DNA from: Ectobacillus sp048976805
Lineage (GTDB): Bacteria > Bacillota > Bacilli > Bacillales > Bacillaceae_G
Assembly (NCBI GenBank): GCA_048976805.1
Contig: JBHGUR010000035.1
Coordinates: 1 to 64,000, forward strand
Direction of reading: 5' to 3'
Length of the DNA stretch: 64,000 bases
The number at the start of each line of letters is the position of its first letter. Positions within the stretch are counted from its first letter, which is position 1. Of the stretch, positions 34,881 through 43,791 are shown piece by piece. A program made the position numbers and the translations under genes. The notes beneath the pieces were generated by a model, which searched no databases, was not told where the DNA came from, and saw only the letters and a list, made by a program, of their open reading frames with translations.

Positions 34881-35519
34881 TTAAGATTCTAATGAGGATA
34901 AAGCATCCATATTGCTCGCAATCATGGCAATAATCGTGCTTGCTTCTTCTTTGCTGAAAATAAAATTCGATTCATCTTCAATCACTTCATCATCTGCCGC
35001 CATAATGCGGTTTACCCGGCGCAAAATGCCATCGCCTGTCTCCTCGACAATTCCAAATTGATAAGTAATTTCGACCTCATCTCCTTGCGCATACGCTGTC
35101 ACTTTAGGAGTTGTCCATTCAACGTCGATTTCTTCATACACATCATCTTCTTCAAAGCATTCATGCTCTTCATCATCGCTTATGTCATACACATCTTCAT
35201 CATCGTCCTCATTTATATAGCTGTGAAAGCTTTCGTGAACTGCATCCACAATATCTTCAATATCGGTAAAAATCGTTCTGGAAGTTTGGTCAAAATCTAA
35301 GTCAATCGATTCTATGTAAAATTCTCCATTGTACGGATCGAAAAACAAGGTACAAAAATATTCTCGAATGTTATCGTCCGTTTCAATGAAAAATTCGATT
35401 CGTGGATGCTTTGCTCCTCTATCAATCGACATATGGCCAACTTGATCATATTTTTCACAAATGGATTCTAGATGGTCTTGCAGCTCTCCTGTTACACGAT
35501 CAAACCATTCTAATAACAT
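34881..35519 (-). CDS. Acidic hypothetical protein, 212 residues
   Basis: Begins MLLEWFDRVTGELQDHLESI. Residues about 100-140 form a very acidic linker (INEDDDEDVYDISDDEEHEC and FEEDDVYEEIDVEW) between two domains. The first domain carries RIEFFIETDDNIREYFCTLF, the second VEITYQFGIVEETGDG. The start at 35519 has a GAAAGGAAGGG site. An in-frame ATG at 35573 lacks one. No family recognised. The architecture suggests an adaptor or inhibitor rather than an enzyme. Confidence 0.65.
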   Translation of the reverse strand: MLLEWFDRVTGELQDHLESICEKYDQVGHMSIDRGAKHPRIEFFIETDDNIREYFCTLFFDPYNGEFYIESIDLDFDQTSRTIFTDIEDIVDAVHESFHSYINEDDDEDVYDISDDEEHECFEEDDVYEEIDVEWTTPKVTAYAQGDEVEITYQFGIVEETGDGILRRVNRIMAADDEVIEDESNFIFSKEEASTIIAMIASNMDALSSLES

Positions 35520-35676
35520 ACAGGTATCCCTTCCTTTCAAGGTTGTCGCCTTTATTATTTCCAACTGCACCATTTTGAGCCACCAAATATAGCAAGAGCA
35601 TATGCAATAATCTAGGAAAGCTCACCTGCATTTGCATATAATACTCTATCCGTTTTTAATACAAAGGAGTGTATCG

Positions 35677-36750
35677 ATGGAACAACAGCAATTTATTAAT
35701 AGCATTGCACCTTATGCTGTAAAAGCGATGCAGCAGCATAATATTCTGGCATCCTTGACAATCGCGCAAACTATTTTAGAAAGCGGCTGGGGAAAGTCAG
35801 AGCTTGCGGTAAAAGGGAACAATCTATTCGGGATAAAAGGGGTTGGGCCGGCAGGAAGCATTACAATTGAAACGACGGAACACCATGAAAACGGAACGCC
35901 GTATCGAACGAGTGCCGAGTTTCGGAAGTATCACTCCCGTGAAGAAAGCTTGGAGGATCATACAAGACATCTGCTGCAATCGCCAAGATACCAAAGCATT
36001 ATTGGCGAGAAGGATTATAAACGGGCAAGCGAAAAAATACAAGCGGCCGGGTATACAAACGACCCGAATTATCCTAGTCTTTTAATTGGCATTATCGAAC
36101 GGCATCGTTTATATGAATATGATAACCAAACTATAGTGCCTGCACCTGCCCCGTTAAAAGAAACCGGAGTAGTAACGATCATAGCAGAAACATTGAATCT
36201 AAGGAGCGGCCCCGGCATGAATTATCCTGTTTTGCGGACGCTCCCGAAAGGATCGCAATGGAAGGTGTTTGGAGAAGCGGTGAACGGCTTTTATAATCTT
36301 GGAGGCGACCAATGGTGTTCTGCCAATCCCGTTTACGTTTCCTTCACCCCTTCCTCGCGCCCTGCCCAGGCGGCTACGAGCATAACAGGTGAAATCAAAC
36401 TGCTGGTTGATTTGAATTTGCGCAGCGGCCCTGGCATGCAGTATAAAGTAATCCGAGTCATGAAAAAAGGAGAATCTTACAAAGTATTCGGAAATGCAGT
36501 TAACGGATGGTATAATCTTGGCGGTCAACAATGGTGTTCGGCTAATCCCTCCTATGTTTCTTATACTCCGTATCATTTCATAAAGGTAACTGCGGATGTG
36601 TTAAATGTACGAAACGGCCCCGGGACCCAATATGCAGTCATAAAACAAATTAAGCGCAATGAAACGTATAGAACCTACGGCTACCAAAATGGATGGTACA
36701 ACATAGGGAACGACCAATGGGTTTCCGGCGGCTATGTAACAACTATTTAA
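35677..36750 (+). CDS. Endo-beta-N-acetylglucosaminidase with three SH3 repeats
   Basis: 357 residues. The GH73 (FlgJ/LytD-type) domain is residues 1 to about 150 (LASLTIAQTILESGWGKSEL with the catalytic Glu, then NNLFGIKG and EFRKYHSREESLEDHTRHLL). Three bacterial SH3 domains follow, each with a LNLRSGPGMNYPV-like core (near 172, 247 and 308). It hydrolyses peptidoglycan glycan strands, and SH3 repeats bind the wall. There is no signal peptide at the chosen ATG (AAAGGAG site), and the in-frame extension upstream does not make one, which is odd for a wall hydrolase. Confidence 0.88.
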   Translation: MEQQQFINSIAPYAVKAMQQHNILASLTIAQTILESGWGKSELAVKGNNLFGIKGVGPAGSITIETTEHHENGTPYRTSAEFRKYHSREESLEDHTRHLLQSPRYQSIIGEKDYKRASEKIQAAGYTNDPNYPSLLIGIIERHRLYEYDNQTIVPAPAPLKETGVVTIIAETLNLRSGPGMNYPVLRTLPKGSQWKVFGEAVNGFYNLGGDQWCSANPVYVSFTPSSRPAQAATSITGEIKLLVDLNLRSGPGMQYKVIRVMKKGESYKVFGNAVNGWYNLGGQQWCSANPSYVSYTPYHFIKVTADVLNVRNGPGTQYAVIKQIKRNETYRTYGYQNGWYNIGNDQWVSGGYVTTI

Positions 36751-36770
36751 GTTGCCGAAAAGCATAGCAA

Positions 36771-36804
36771 AGTTGGTCGCAAAGGCATTTCTTTGCGACC
36801 AACT
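36771..36804. terminator. Bidirectional terminator
   Basis: AGTTGGTCGCAAAG and CTTTGCGACCAACT form a 14-bp perfect stem between convergent genes. Confidence 0.8.
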
Positions 36805-36817
36805 AAATCGTTTATTA

Positions 36818-37282
36818 TCACTTTAAAATTGATAAATCTTGGGATAATCGAATCATATCCCTGCACTGTATGCCGTTTTCAAAAATTTCTTCAGAGTAGT
36901 GCCTAATGAAAAAATCCCTATCAATGCCAGTTATTCTAAAACCGCATTTTTGATAAAGGGCTAATTGTCCTATGCTTGAATTTCCAGTACCAATTTCTAT
37001 TGTTTTAAATCTCCTTAACCTAGCTGTATGAATAGCATCCATCACCAATTGTTTCCCAATGCCTTTACCGTGCAGGGTTTCTATAACAGAAACATTTACC
37101 AATTCAACAGTTTCAGGCCTTGTTGGAAGCAAAACGTAAACACCAATAGTTTTATTATCCTTTTCGGCTACAAAGCATTCGCCTCTTTGTATATACTCCT
37201 CAATAAACAACGGCGAAGGATCAGCTAATAACAACAATTCCATTGGAGGTTTTTCATTCACATTTAGTTTTCGAATATTCAT
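36818..37282 (-). CDS. GNAT-family N-acetyltransferase, YvbK-like
   Basis: 154 residues of the GNAT fold: FIEEYIQRGECFVAEKDN, VELVNVSVIETLHGKGIGKQ with the acetyl-CoA pyrophosphate loop (Q/R-x-x-G-x-G/A), and the C-terminal LALYQKCGFRITGIDRDFF. Length and motifs match B. subtilis YvbK. The acceptor is unknown. A GGGAGGG site precedes the ATG. It converges on the glucosaminidase gene. Confidence 0.9.
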   Translation of the reverse strand: MNIRKLNVNEKPPMELLLLADPSPLFIEEYIQRGECFVAEKDNKTIGVYVLLPTRPETVELVNVSVIETLHGKGIGKQLVMDAIHTARLRRFKTIEIGTGNSSIGQLALYQKCGFRITGIDRDFFIRHYSEEIFENGIQCRDMIRLSQDLSILK

Positions 37283-37329
37283 ATTGCCCTCCCTTAAAAA
37301 CGATATTGTTCCGAAGTTTTAGATTTATT

Positions 37330-39456
37330 TTACATACATAACTGACGTTGCCTTACTAATGCAGCTTTAATCATAAAATAGGTAATTTCAGGCGGAAGCT
37401 CATCTTTGATGGGCTTTAATTTCTCTGTGCCTGTACGTAATGCTGCTTCCTGAATAAGCGCCTCCTGCTCCGGTGTCAAAATATCCTCCCACGACACCGG
37501 CAGCCCTTCCTCCAAACATTGCACAATATGATTTTCAATCGTGATGCGGGATAATTGGCGCAAAGCGGCAATCTCTTGCAGGCTATTTCCTTGTTGGTAC
37601 ATCTCATATGTCACCAAATGCGATGGCTGTTTTGCTGCTTTCTCTTTTGGCGGTTCCTGCACGTTTATAGCCGGAGTGTAGGATGGATTGCTTTCCAAAT
37701 ACTCCGCGATGGCATGCAACAAGCGTGCTCCATATCGTTCTTGCTTTGCCGCGCCAATTCCTTTTACGCCAAGCAGCTCTTCTTTTGTTCGCGGCAGCTT
37801 CGCACACAAATCGTGCAGCGTCTCGTCCGATACGATAACAAACGGCGGAACCTGTTCCTTGGCGGCGATTTCTTTGCGCACTTGGCGCAAGGCTGTAAAC
37901 AGCGCATCATCCGATACAACGCGTGTTGCCGCCATCGCTTCTTTGCGCATCACACGCTCCTTTCCAATCAGCACTTCCCGCCCCTGGTTTGTCACATACA
38001 GCACTGGATATTGCCCGCCGGCTGTTCCTGCGTATTGCTCCGAAACGAGAAAATCAATAAAATCAGTAATCTCCTTTGCGCTTTTATGCTTCAACAGTCC
38101 GTAGGTGGACAGCTTATCGAGCCGCATCTCCCGCAGCTTTTTATTCAGCGACCCGGCCAGCACTTGGCTGATCATCGTCTTGCCGAACCGCTCACCCGCA
38201 CGGATGATGCACGACAGCACCATTTGCGCCTCCGTCGTCACGTCAACTTCCTCCCTTTGGTCGGTGCAATTGCCGCAGCGGCCGCACGGACCAGCGGACT
38301 CTTCGCCAAAATACTGCAGGATAAACGACTGCAAGCATCCTTCTGTATAGCAGTAATTCTTCACTTGAAGAAGCTTGTAAAGCTCCTGGTTTTTTAACGT
38401 CTCATCTGCAGCTGACTGTTCTATTAGATAGCGCTGCAGTTGAATATCCTGTGCCGCGTAACATAAAATACATTCGCTGCTTAATCCATCACGCCCAGCT
38501 CTGCCGGCTTCTTGATAGTAGCTTTCCATATTTTTTGGCAATTGGTAATGAATCACAAAGCGCACATTGCTTTTATTGATCCCCATTCCAAAGGCATTCG
38601 TCGCTACCATCACGGTCATATCGTCCTGCAAAAAAAGATCCTGTTGCCGCGCCCGTTCGCTATCGCTCATGCCTGCATGGTATTTGGCCGCAGCAATGCC
38701 CTGTTTTTCCAAATGTTCCTGCAATTGATCGACATCTTTTCGGGTGGCTGCATATACAATGCCGGCTTCTCCCTTGTTTTGTTTTACATACTGTGTCATA
38801 TATGCCAGCCGGTCCTGCCCCTTTACGACTTTAAAGGATAAGTTCGGCCGCGCAAATCCCGTCACAATCGTGTTGTGCATCGGGATGCCAAGCAAAAAAC
38901 AAATATCTTCCTTCACCTGGGGCGTTGCCGTTGCGGTTAACGCCAGGATCACCGGGCTTTTGGGAATGTGCTCTATCATTTCTTTAATGCGCAAATAACT
39001 CGGGCGGAAATCATGGCCCCACTGCGAAATACAATGCGCTTCATCGACTGCCACTAATGACACAGGCATGTCCTGCAGCAAATCCAAAAATTGTGGCGCA
39101 TCCATCCGTTCTGGTGCGATATATAAAATCTTGTATATCCCTTGGCGCAAGCCTGATAAACGTTCGCGCGTTTCGGATACACTGAGCGTGCTGTTGAGGA
39201 AAGTCGCCGGAATACCGACTCGCTCCAGACTGTCCACTTGATCCTTCATGAGAGAGATAAGCGGTGAAATAACGATGGTAATGCCAGGAAGAAGAAGCGC
39301 GGGGATTTGATAGCAGATGGATTTGCCGCCGCCAGTCGGCATAATGCCAGCCGTATGATTGCCAGCGAGGATGTTTTGAATGATTTGCTCCTGGCCGGGG
39401 CGGAAGCTGTCATAGCCAAAGTACTGCTTTAAGTATTCTTTTGCTTGAGTAAGCAT
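37330..39456 (-). CDS. recQ: ATP-dependent DNA helicase RecQ
   Basis: 708 residues. Walker A in PTGGGKSICYQ, DEAH box (AVDEAHCISQWGHDFRP), motif VI QEAGRAGRDG, a zinc-binding Cys set (CYTEGCLQ... then CGRCGNC), winged-helix RQC region, an HRDC domain near 520-590 (VPPFVIVSDETLHDLCAKLP) and a C-terminal HTH-like segment seen in Bacillus RecQ (LQEIAALRQLSRITIENHIV). It unwinds recombination intermediates. An AAAGGAGG site precedes the ATG. Confidence 0.96.
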   Translation of the reverse strand: MLTQAKEYLKQYFGYDSFRPGQEQIIQNILAGNHTAGIMPTGGGKSICYQIPALLLPGITIVISPLISLMKDQVDSLERVGIPATFLNSTLSVSETRERLSGLRQGIYKILYIAPERMDAPQFLDLLQDMPVSLVAVDEAHCISQWGHDFRPSYLRIKEMIEHIPKSPVILALTATATPQVKEDICFLLGIPMHNTIVTGFARPNLSFKVVKGQDRLAYMTQYVKQNKGEAGIVYAATRKDVDQLQEHLEKQGIAAAKYHAGMSDSERARQQDLFLQDDMTVMVATNAFGMGINKSNVRFVIHYQLPKNMESYYQEAGRAGRDGLSSECILCYAAQDIQLQRYLIEQSAADETLKNQELYKLLQVKNYCYTEGCLQSFILQYFGEESAGPCGRCGNCTDQREEVDVTTEAQMVLSCIIRAGERFGKTMISQVLAGSLNKKLREMRLDKLSTYGLLKHKSAKEITDFIDFLVSEQYAGTAGGQYPVLYVTNQGREVLIGKERVMRKEAMAATRVVSDDALFTALRQVRKEIAAKEQVPPFVIVSDETLHDLCAKLPRTKEELLGVKGIGAAKQERYGARLLHAIAEYLESNPSYTPAINVQEPPKEKAAKQPSHLVTYEMYQQGNSLQEIAALRQLSRITIENHIVQCLEEGLPVSWEDILTPEQEALIQEAALRTGTEKLKPIKDELPPEITYFMIKAALVRQRQLCM

Positions 39457-39550
39457 GAGGTGCCTCCTTTCGTTTTTACAAAATCTATTATAACACTTGT
39501 AGAAAAGTTCAGCCGCCTAAATTCCACCATGATGATGCAATAGAAAACAC

Positions 39551-39573
39551 AAAAAAACCGCAAAAACTTGCGG
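39551..39573 (-). terminator. Terminator on the minus strand
   Basis: CCGCAA at 39558-39563 pairs with TTGCGG at 39568-39573. The T-run follows on the minus strand. It lies 7 bases after the membrane-protein stop. Confidence 0.7.
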
Positions 39574-39579
39574 CCTCCA

Positions 39580-39873
39580 TTACATATTGCGGAGCATATC
39601 CACTAAAAGAATAATAACCAACAGCAAATACCAAACAGCCGGAAACAAACTCCATCTAATTGCTTTTTGGTATTTTTCCTTTACAAATGCACGCCAGCTC
39701 ATGATAGCTGAAATTACAACAAAGATTGGATACGTAGATATAAACGAAAAGAACAATGCTCCCATTTCAGATGCAAAAACCCAGCCGATATACCACCAGA
39801 AAAGGGTCAAGGCAAGAATGATTTCACTGCCTATCAGCCAAATGAGCAGCATAATTTTACGAGATTTCTTCAC
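39580..39873 (-). CDS. Small membrane protein
   Basis: About 97 residues with three hydrophobic helices (IMLLIWLIGSEIILALTLF, ALFFSFISTYPIFVVISAI and WYLLLVIILLVDML). The GTG at 39873 has a GGGGGAG site 7 bases upstream. An in-frame ATG at 39888 touches an AGAGG and is less likely. It is 22 bases downstream of the Nudix gene and may be in its transcript. Unknown function. Confidence 0.7.
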   Translation of the reverse strand: MKKSRKIMLLIWLIGSEIILALTLFWWYIGWVFASEMGALFFSFISTYPIFVVISAIMSWRAFVKEKYQKAIRWSLFPAVWYLLLVIILLVDMLRNM

Positions 39874-39910
39874 AAATAACTCCCCCATCCTCTTCTTCTA
39901 TGTCCAAAAA

Positions 39911-40531
39911 TTACCCCTCCTCAATAATATCTAAAAAGTGCTTTAAAATTCTAGCCGTTAATCCCCATATTACCCTGTCTTCATAAAAATAAAAATACTC
40001 GTCCATCGTTCGGGTATGCCAATTATAGTTTTCTCCTCCCGCAATCAAGTCAAAAGGAAAAGAGGCTTCAGGTTCTATCTTAAAATAAATTTTATATACT
40101 TCAGGCGTTGTATTTTTTAAGAAAGAAAGGGGAATTGTAAAGATTTCCTCAACCTCGGATGGATTTGGCTTAATATGCTCAGGAGCTGTGATGAGTCCGG
40201 TATATGAATAGATGATTGTGCCGAACGGAGAGACCATATAATCTAAAGGAGAGACATTTGCAACCTCGTTTTCTTCTATCCCTAATTCTTCGGATGTTTC
40301 GCGAATCGCTGTATGCTGCTCATCTCGGTCATCCGGATCAATTTTGCCGCCAGGAAAACAAATTTCTCCCGGCTGCCTCCGCAATTGAAGAGAGCGAACT
40401 TCAAAAAGCACGTGAAGCTCGTTGTCTTTCTCGATAAGCGGTAACAAAACGGCAAATCTTGAGAAGTTTTCGCTGCCTAGTATAGTTGGAACACGGTTTT
40501 GTAATTGGCCTGTTAGCTTTGCAATGTTCAT
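39911..40531 (-). CDS. Nudix hydrolase, CoA pyrophosphatase-like
   Basis: 206 residues. The Nudix box is GGKIDPDDRDEQHTAIRETS, continuing EELGIEE, i.e. the GX5EX7REUXEEXGU pattern with an extended insertion. The upstream segment VRSLQLRRQPGEICFPGGKI matches the UPF0035 signature of CoA pyrophosphatases (NudL/YeaB). It probably hydrolyses CoA or related dinucleoside diphosphates. A GGGGTGAG site precedes the ATG. Confidence 0.88.
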   Translation of the reverse strand: MNIAKLTGQLQNRVPTILGSENFSRFAVLLPLIEKDNELHVLFEVRSLQLRRQPGEICFPGGKIDPDDRDEQHTAIRETSEELGIEENEVANVSPLDYMVSPFGTIIYSYTGLITAPEHIKPNPSEVEEIFTIPLSFLKNTTPEVYKIYFKIEPEASFPFDLIAGGENYNWHTRTMDEYFYFYEDRVIWGLTARILKHFLDIIEEG

Positions 40532-40657
40532 TTTCTCACCCCGTTTTCATATTATGTTTTATGCAGTTTCTACTCTTAATAGTATGGGGAAACCCGCCAT
40601 AAAATAGCTGCCCCGTGAGAAAAACAATGATTTCCTTACTATAAAGATTCCCGCCGT

Positions 40658-41587
40658 CTATTCTTTGGCTTTTGCGCATATCCTTTGAAAATGGCAGTTG
40701 GCGCACTTTAATGGATGCTCCGATTTTTCGAAATACTTCAAATCTACAGGCTGATTCTGTTCTACATCCGCTACATATTGCAGCATCTGATTGACGCTCA
40801 GCAGCATGATTTCGTTTGCCCTTTCTAAATCTGCGGTGCTAATCGTACTGATATGCTGCGTTTTGCTTGCCAAATATTCGTTTCGTATTTCTATTTTTTC
40901 ATGATGTATATGATATTTCTCATGAAGGTATAGTGAATATAAAGCTAGCTGATTGCGGTCTTCCTTACTTTCCCTCCCTGTTTTCCAATCAATAATAAAC
41001 CATCGACCCACATTTTCGTCTTTATACAACAAATCCATGACAATGTATACTTTTATATCATGAAGACGGAAGGAATGGAATTGTTCTGCTTCATACAAAT
41101 AAATATTTTGTGCAAACATTGCCTTCTGAAAACTTTCATTTTCGTATAATGCTTCCAACGACTGACGAAGCCGCTCTGTCAAATCGGCAATCTTGCTTTT
41201 TTCAACGGCTTCCCCGTACACTAGCTCACGCAACAACGGTATAGCTTTTGGTTTTTGATGCCATAGTTGCCGCTGCTGTGAATATTTATATGCTGTGTTT
41301 AGGTTATCTCGAATATATTTCTCAACAGCTTCAATCGGCGGCAGCTCTTTAAAACGATAATGGGATAACAATTGATAAATTGCTTGGTGGAGCATATCGC
41401 CAAGATACATCGGCAAATTGCTTAACTTCTTATAAAAGTATGCTTCCTGAGCGGAAAGAGGGGAATCAAATCGCCATCCGTTGTGGGATACATAGTATTG
41501 ATATGCATATTTTCGCTTACATTCAAAAAATGTTTTATGGCGGCTGATAGACCAGGAAAATTCGGGAAACGGCCTTGCTTCAAACAT
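40658..41587 (-). CDS. PD-(D/E)XK nuclease-superfamily protein (RecB-like)
   Basis: 309 residues. WSISRHKTFFECKRKYAYQY matches the N-terminal S..R...Y..CP..Y pattern of RecB/AddB nucleases. The catalytic core is FIIDWKTGRESKED (Asp and Lys) with an upstream conserved Glu, and C-terminal Cys residues in LKCANCHFQRIC. AddB-type enzymes use four Cys for an iron-sulfur staple. Here only three are evident in the tail, plus CKRKY at the front, which could be the fourth. The ATG at 41587 has GGAGAGGA upstream. Confidence 0.85.
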   Translation of the reverse strand: MFEARPFPEFSWSISRHKTFFECKRKYAYQYYVSHNGWRFDSPLSAQEAYFYKKLSNLPMYLGDMLHQAIYQLLSHYRFKELPPIEAVEKYIRDNLNTAYKYSQQRQLWHQKPKAIPLLRELVYGEAVEKSKIADLTERLRQSLEALYENESFQKAMFAQNIYLYEAEQFHSFRLHDIKVYIVMDLLYKDENVGRWFIIDWKTGRESKEDRNQLALYSLYLHEKYHIHHEKIEIRNEYLASKTQHISTISTADLERANEIMLLSVNQMLQYVADVEQNQPVDLKYFEKSEHPLKCANCHFQRICAKAKE

Positions 41588-41680
41588 ATTTATATCCTCT
41601 CCTATCAAGTATGTAACGCCATTATAGCAAAACGAAAAGAAAGGCAGAAGAACACCAGTATTGGCCAGTGTTCTTTTATC

Positions 41681-42490
41681 TCATTGCAAAAGGGGATCAA
41701 TTCCGTCAAAGGGCGGGTACAAATCAGGATGAAGCAGCGGAGCCAGCTTTTTTAAACCGAGCAATAACCGTGGAGACGGACGGCAATATAGCCATTCTTC
41801 TAATATATGAATTCGATTTTGCTTTACTGCCTCCATCTCCGGCCACCCCGGTCTTTTGAGAAGAATACTCGGGTTCACTTTATTTGTTTGCACGCCAACC
41901 CAAGCTAAGCAAATATGGTCGGGATGTTTGCTTTTTACTTCTTCCCAATCGGTTTGAATGCTTGCCTTATCGATATGAGAGAATGCATTTATCCCCCCAG
42001 CCAACTCGCTGATTTCGGTCAGCCAATTGGTTTTTCCGGGAGTAAACACAGGCTTGGGCCACCATTCCCAATAAAGCGAAGGCCGGTGCGCAATTTTGCT
42101 TGCAATATCCTGATAGCTGTTAATAAAAGCATTGTATGCGGCAACTAGTTCATTTGCCTTCTCTTCCTTGTTTACCGCTTTTCCTAATGTCAATAAATCA
42201 GCAGCAATTTCTCGCAAGGAATTTGGATTGAGTACAATGTAGGGGAGGCCTCTTTCTTGAAGTGCCGCAATATTTTTTTCCATGCCAGGTACACTAAGGG
42301 AAGCCACAACAAGATCAGGGCGAAGCTCCTCCACAAGGTTCATATTAATATTTAAATCCGGGCCGACACGGGGAAGGTGCTGGACTTGCGCCGGCCAATC
42401 GGAATAATCATCAATTCCTACTATATCTTCCAAGCAATCCAGATAAGCAAGCAATTCCGTATTGCTTGGGCAAATAGACACAATTCTCAT
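41681..42490 (-). CDS. Cobalamin-binding/BtuF-like protein without signal peptide
   Basis: 269 residues of the periplasmic-binding-protein fold: RIVSICPSNTELLAYLDCLE, then IVGIDDYSDWP and ELRPDLVVASLSVPGME, then LLKRPGWPEMEAVKQNRIHI. Such domains bind vitamin B12 or iron-siderophores. The ATG at 42490 has GAAAGGAAG upstream. The product then starts directly in the domain, with no secretion signal or lipobox, so it is probably cytoplasmic, as are several Bacillus members annotated as cobalamin-binding. No transporter genes adjoin it. Confidence 0.82.
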   Translation of the reverse strand: MRIVSICPSNTELLAYLDCLEDIVGIDDYSDWPAQVQHLPRVGPDLNINMNLVEELRPDLVVASLSVPGMEKNIAALQERGLPYIVLNPNSLREIAADLLTLGKAVNKEEKANELVAAYNAFINSYQDIASKIAHRPSLYWEWWPKPVFTPGKTNWLTEISELAGGINAFSHIDKASIQTDWEEVKSKHPDHICLAWVGVQTNKVNPSILLKRPGWPEMEAVKQNRIHILEEWLYCRPSPRLLLGLKKLAPLLHPDLYPPFDGIDPLLQ

Positions 42491-42582
42491 TCCTTGCTTC
42501 CTTTCACGTTTTAATATTCTTAATTGTAACACAATTAAGAAACAAATCAGCAAGAAAGGTGCAGGATTTTCCTGCACCCGCA

Positions 42583-42921
42583 TCACTTTGCTGTTTCCTT
42601 GAAGGTGATTCGTAAAACCGTTTCTGTTTTGGTGTTAAACGTAATATCGATAAATACCCCATATTCTTTATCTCCTTCCCTTAGCCAAAGCTTAAACCTT
42701 TCAATTGCCACATTGTTCGGTTTGTTTTCTCTGCCAATATGGAGATAATCCACGATATGTGCTTTTGGGTATTTTTCTTTTGTTTTGATAACCGCAAGCT
42801 TTCCCCATTTTGCGTATGCTGGTTCTTGGCGCTTTGCCTCTATAGCATGAGGGCTATATATATAGGTATAGCTTGCACATCCAAGTGTGCATATAAATAG
42901 CATAATGAAAAAACGCTTCAT
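42583..42921 (-). CDS. DUF3889 family secreted protein
   Basis: 112 residues. An N-terminal signal segment (FFIMLFICTLGCASYTYIYS), then the domain AYAKWGKLAVIKTKEKYPKA and a beta-rich end (GVFIDITFNTKTETVLRITF). The WGKLA...KYP pattern is that of DUF3889 (YqzG-like) proteins, small exported proteins of Bacillus with unknown role. A GAAAGGAG site precedes the ATG. It is followed 90 bases later by the BtuF-like gene. Confidence 0.78.
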   Translation of the reverse strand: MKRFFIMLFICTLGCASYTYIYSPHAIEAKRQEPAYAKWGKLAVIKTKEKYPKAHIVDYLHIGRENKPNNVAIERFKLWLREGDKEYGVFIDITFNTKTETVLRITFKETAK

Positions 42922-42948
42922 AAGCTATCTCCTTTCTTTTTTTGTAGT

Positions 42949-43102
42949 AGGATGTGTTAAATTATATAACCCCTTTTTTAGAGGGGGAGAGTGCAGTAAC
43001 GGTCAGTCCAGAGGAAAACCAGAGGGAGAACATGAGTGCAGGATAAGATTGGTTCTGCATAGCCGTAAGGCACAGACGTACGTTATATAAAAATCAACAT
43101 TG
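42949..43102 (+). repeat. Repeat family 3, copy C
   Basis: Matches 17117-17309 in block order: AGGATGTGT, CCCC...GGGGGAGAGTGC, TAACGGTCA, GGGAGAACATGAGTGCAGGA, TTCTGCATAGCCGT, and the end AAAATCAACATTG. It lies just upstream of the DUF3889 gene on the opposite strand, so it occupies that gene's promoter region. Confidence 0.6.
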
Positions 43103-43124
43103 CTCTTTAACAAAGCCTTGTAGT

Positions 43125-43158
43125 AAAAAGGCGTTTGAGATAACTCAAACGCCTTTTT
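43125..43158 (-). terminator. Terminator of the lipoprotein gene
   Basis: AAAAAGGCGTTTGAG pairs with CTCAAACGCCTTTTT around ATAA, a perfect stem. Confidence 0.85.
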
Positions 43159-43169
43159 ATAGCAATTGC

Positions 43170-43763
43170 CTAACGTTTTAAATGATGATTGGATTGGTCT
43201 TCCTGTTCTTTCTTTAACTGCTCCTTTTCATGCTCCGGCAACTGTTTGTCGTTTTGTTTTGTCGGGTTCGGCCGGTCACTATCCATTGTATCGCTTGGTA
43301 TTTGCGGCATAACGCGGCCGATAATAGCTGCCAGCTCCTCCATAACTCCTTCCGGTTTTCCGGCTCTAATTTGATTGCCCATCTCTTTTAAACGCTGGTA
43401 TGTATCTACATCGGCAACTACGACAGCATTTTTTCCGTGCGGATCATTTTTCAGGCTCTCTGCCACTGTATATTTAATCGTTTCAACACGCGAACGGTCC
43501 ATTTTTCCGTTCACATCAATGCCAACAACAGCATACGGACCAATTACAATCGCCGTTGCATCCTTTACATTCGGAACACGTTCAGCCACGCTGGCCAAAT
43601 GCGCAGATATTTTCTCATTGGATTTATATTGCGCCGTATTGTTTGCCGTATTTTGAACACGAACTCCATTTTTCTGATTATCGCCTGCTCTATTTACATC
43701 ATTGTTCATCGCACAGCTTGCCAACATCCATACAACCGGAATTACGTATAGTATCTTTTTCAC
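43170..43763 (-). CDS. YhcN/YlaJ-family sporulation lipoprotein
   Basis: About 197 residues. A lipoprotein signal ends in LASCA. The YhcN/YlaJ core has ISAHLASVAERVPNVKDATA, then VGIDVNGKMDRSRVE and HGKNAVVVADVDTYQRLKEM. The C-terminus is Gln/Glu/Lys-rich. Family members sit in the inner spore membrane or forespore and aid germination. The GTG at 43763 has AAGGGG 8 bases upstream. A GTG at 43772 overlaps that site. It follows ypeB by 20-30 bases and probably shares a forespore transcript with sleB-ypeB. Confidence 0.85.
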   Translation of the reverse strand: MKKILYVIPVVWMLASCAMNNDVNRAGDNQKNGVRVQNTANNTAQYKSNEKISAHLASVAERVPNVKDATAIVIGPYAVVGIDVNGKMDRSRVETIKYTVAESLKNDPHGKNAVVVADVDTYQRLKEMGNQIRAGKPEGVMEELAAIIGRVMPQIPSDTMDSDRPNPTKQNDKQLPEHEKEQLKKEQEDQSNHHLKR

Positions 43764-43791
43764 ATTTTTCACCCCTTATCACGTTCTGTAG

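Noticed and set aside
36172..36740. Short repeated DNA blocks resembling a repeat array
   Set aside because: They encode three SH3 domains of one protein. Spacing and divergence are those of protein repeats, not of CRISPR.
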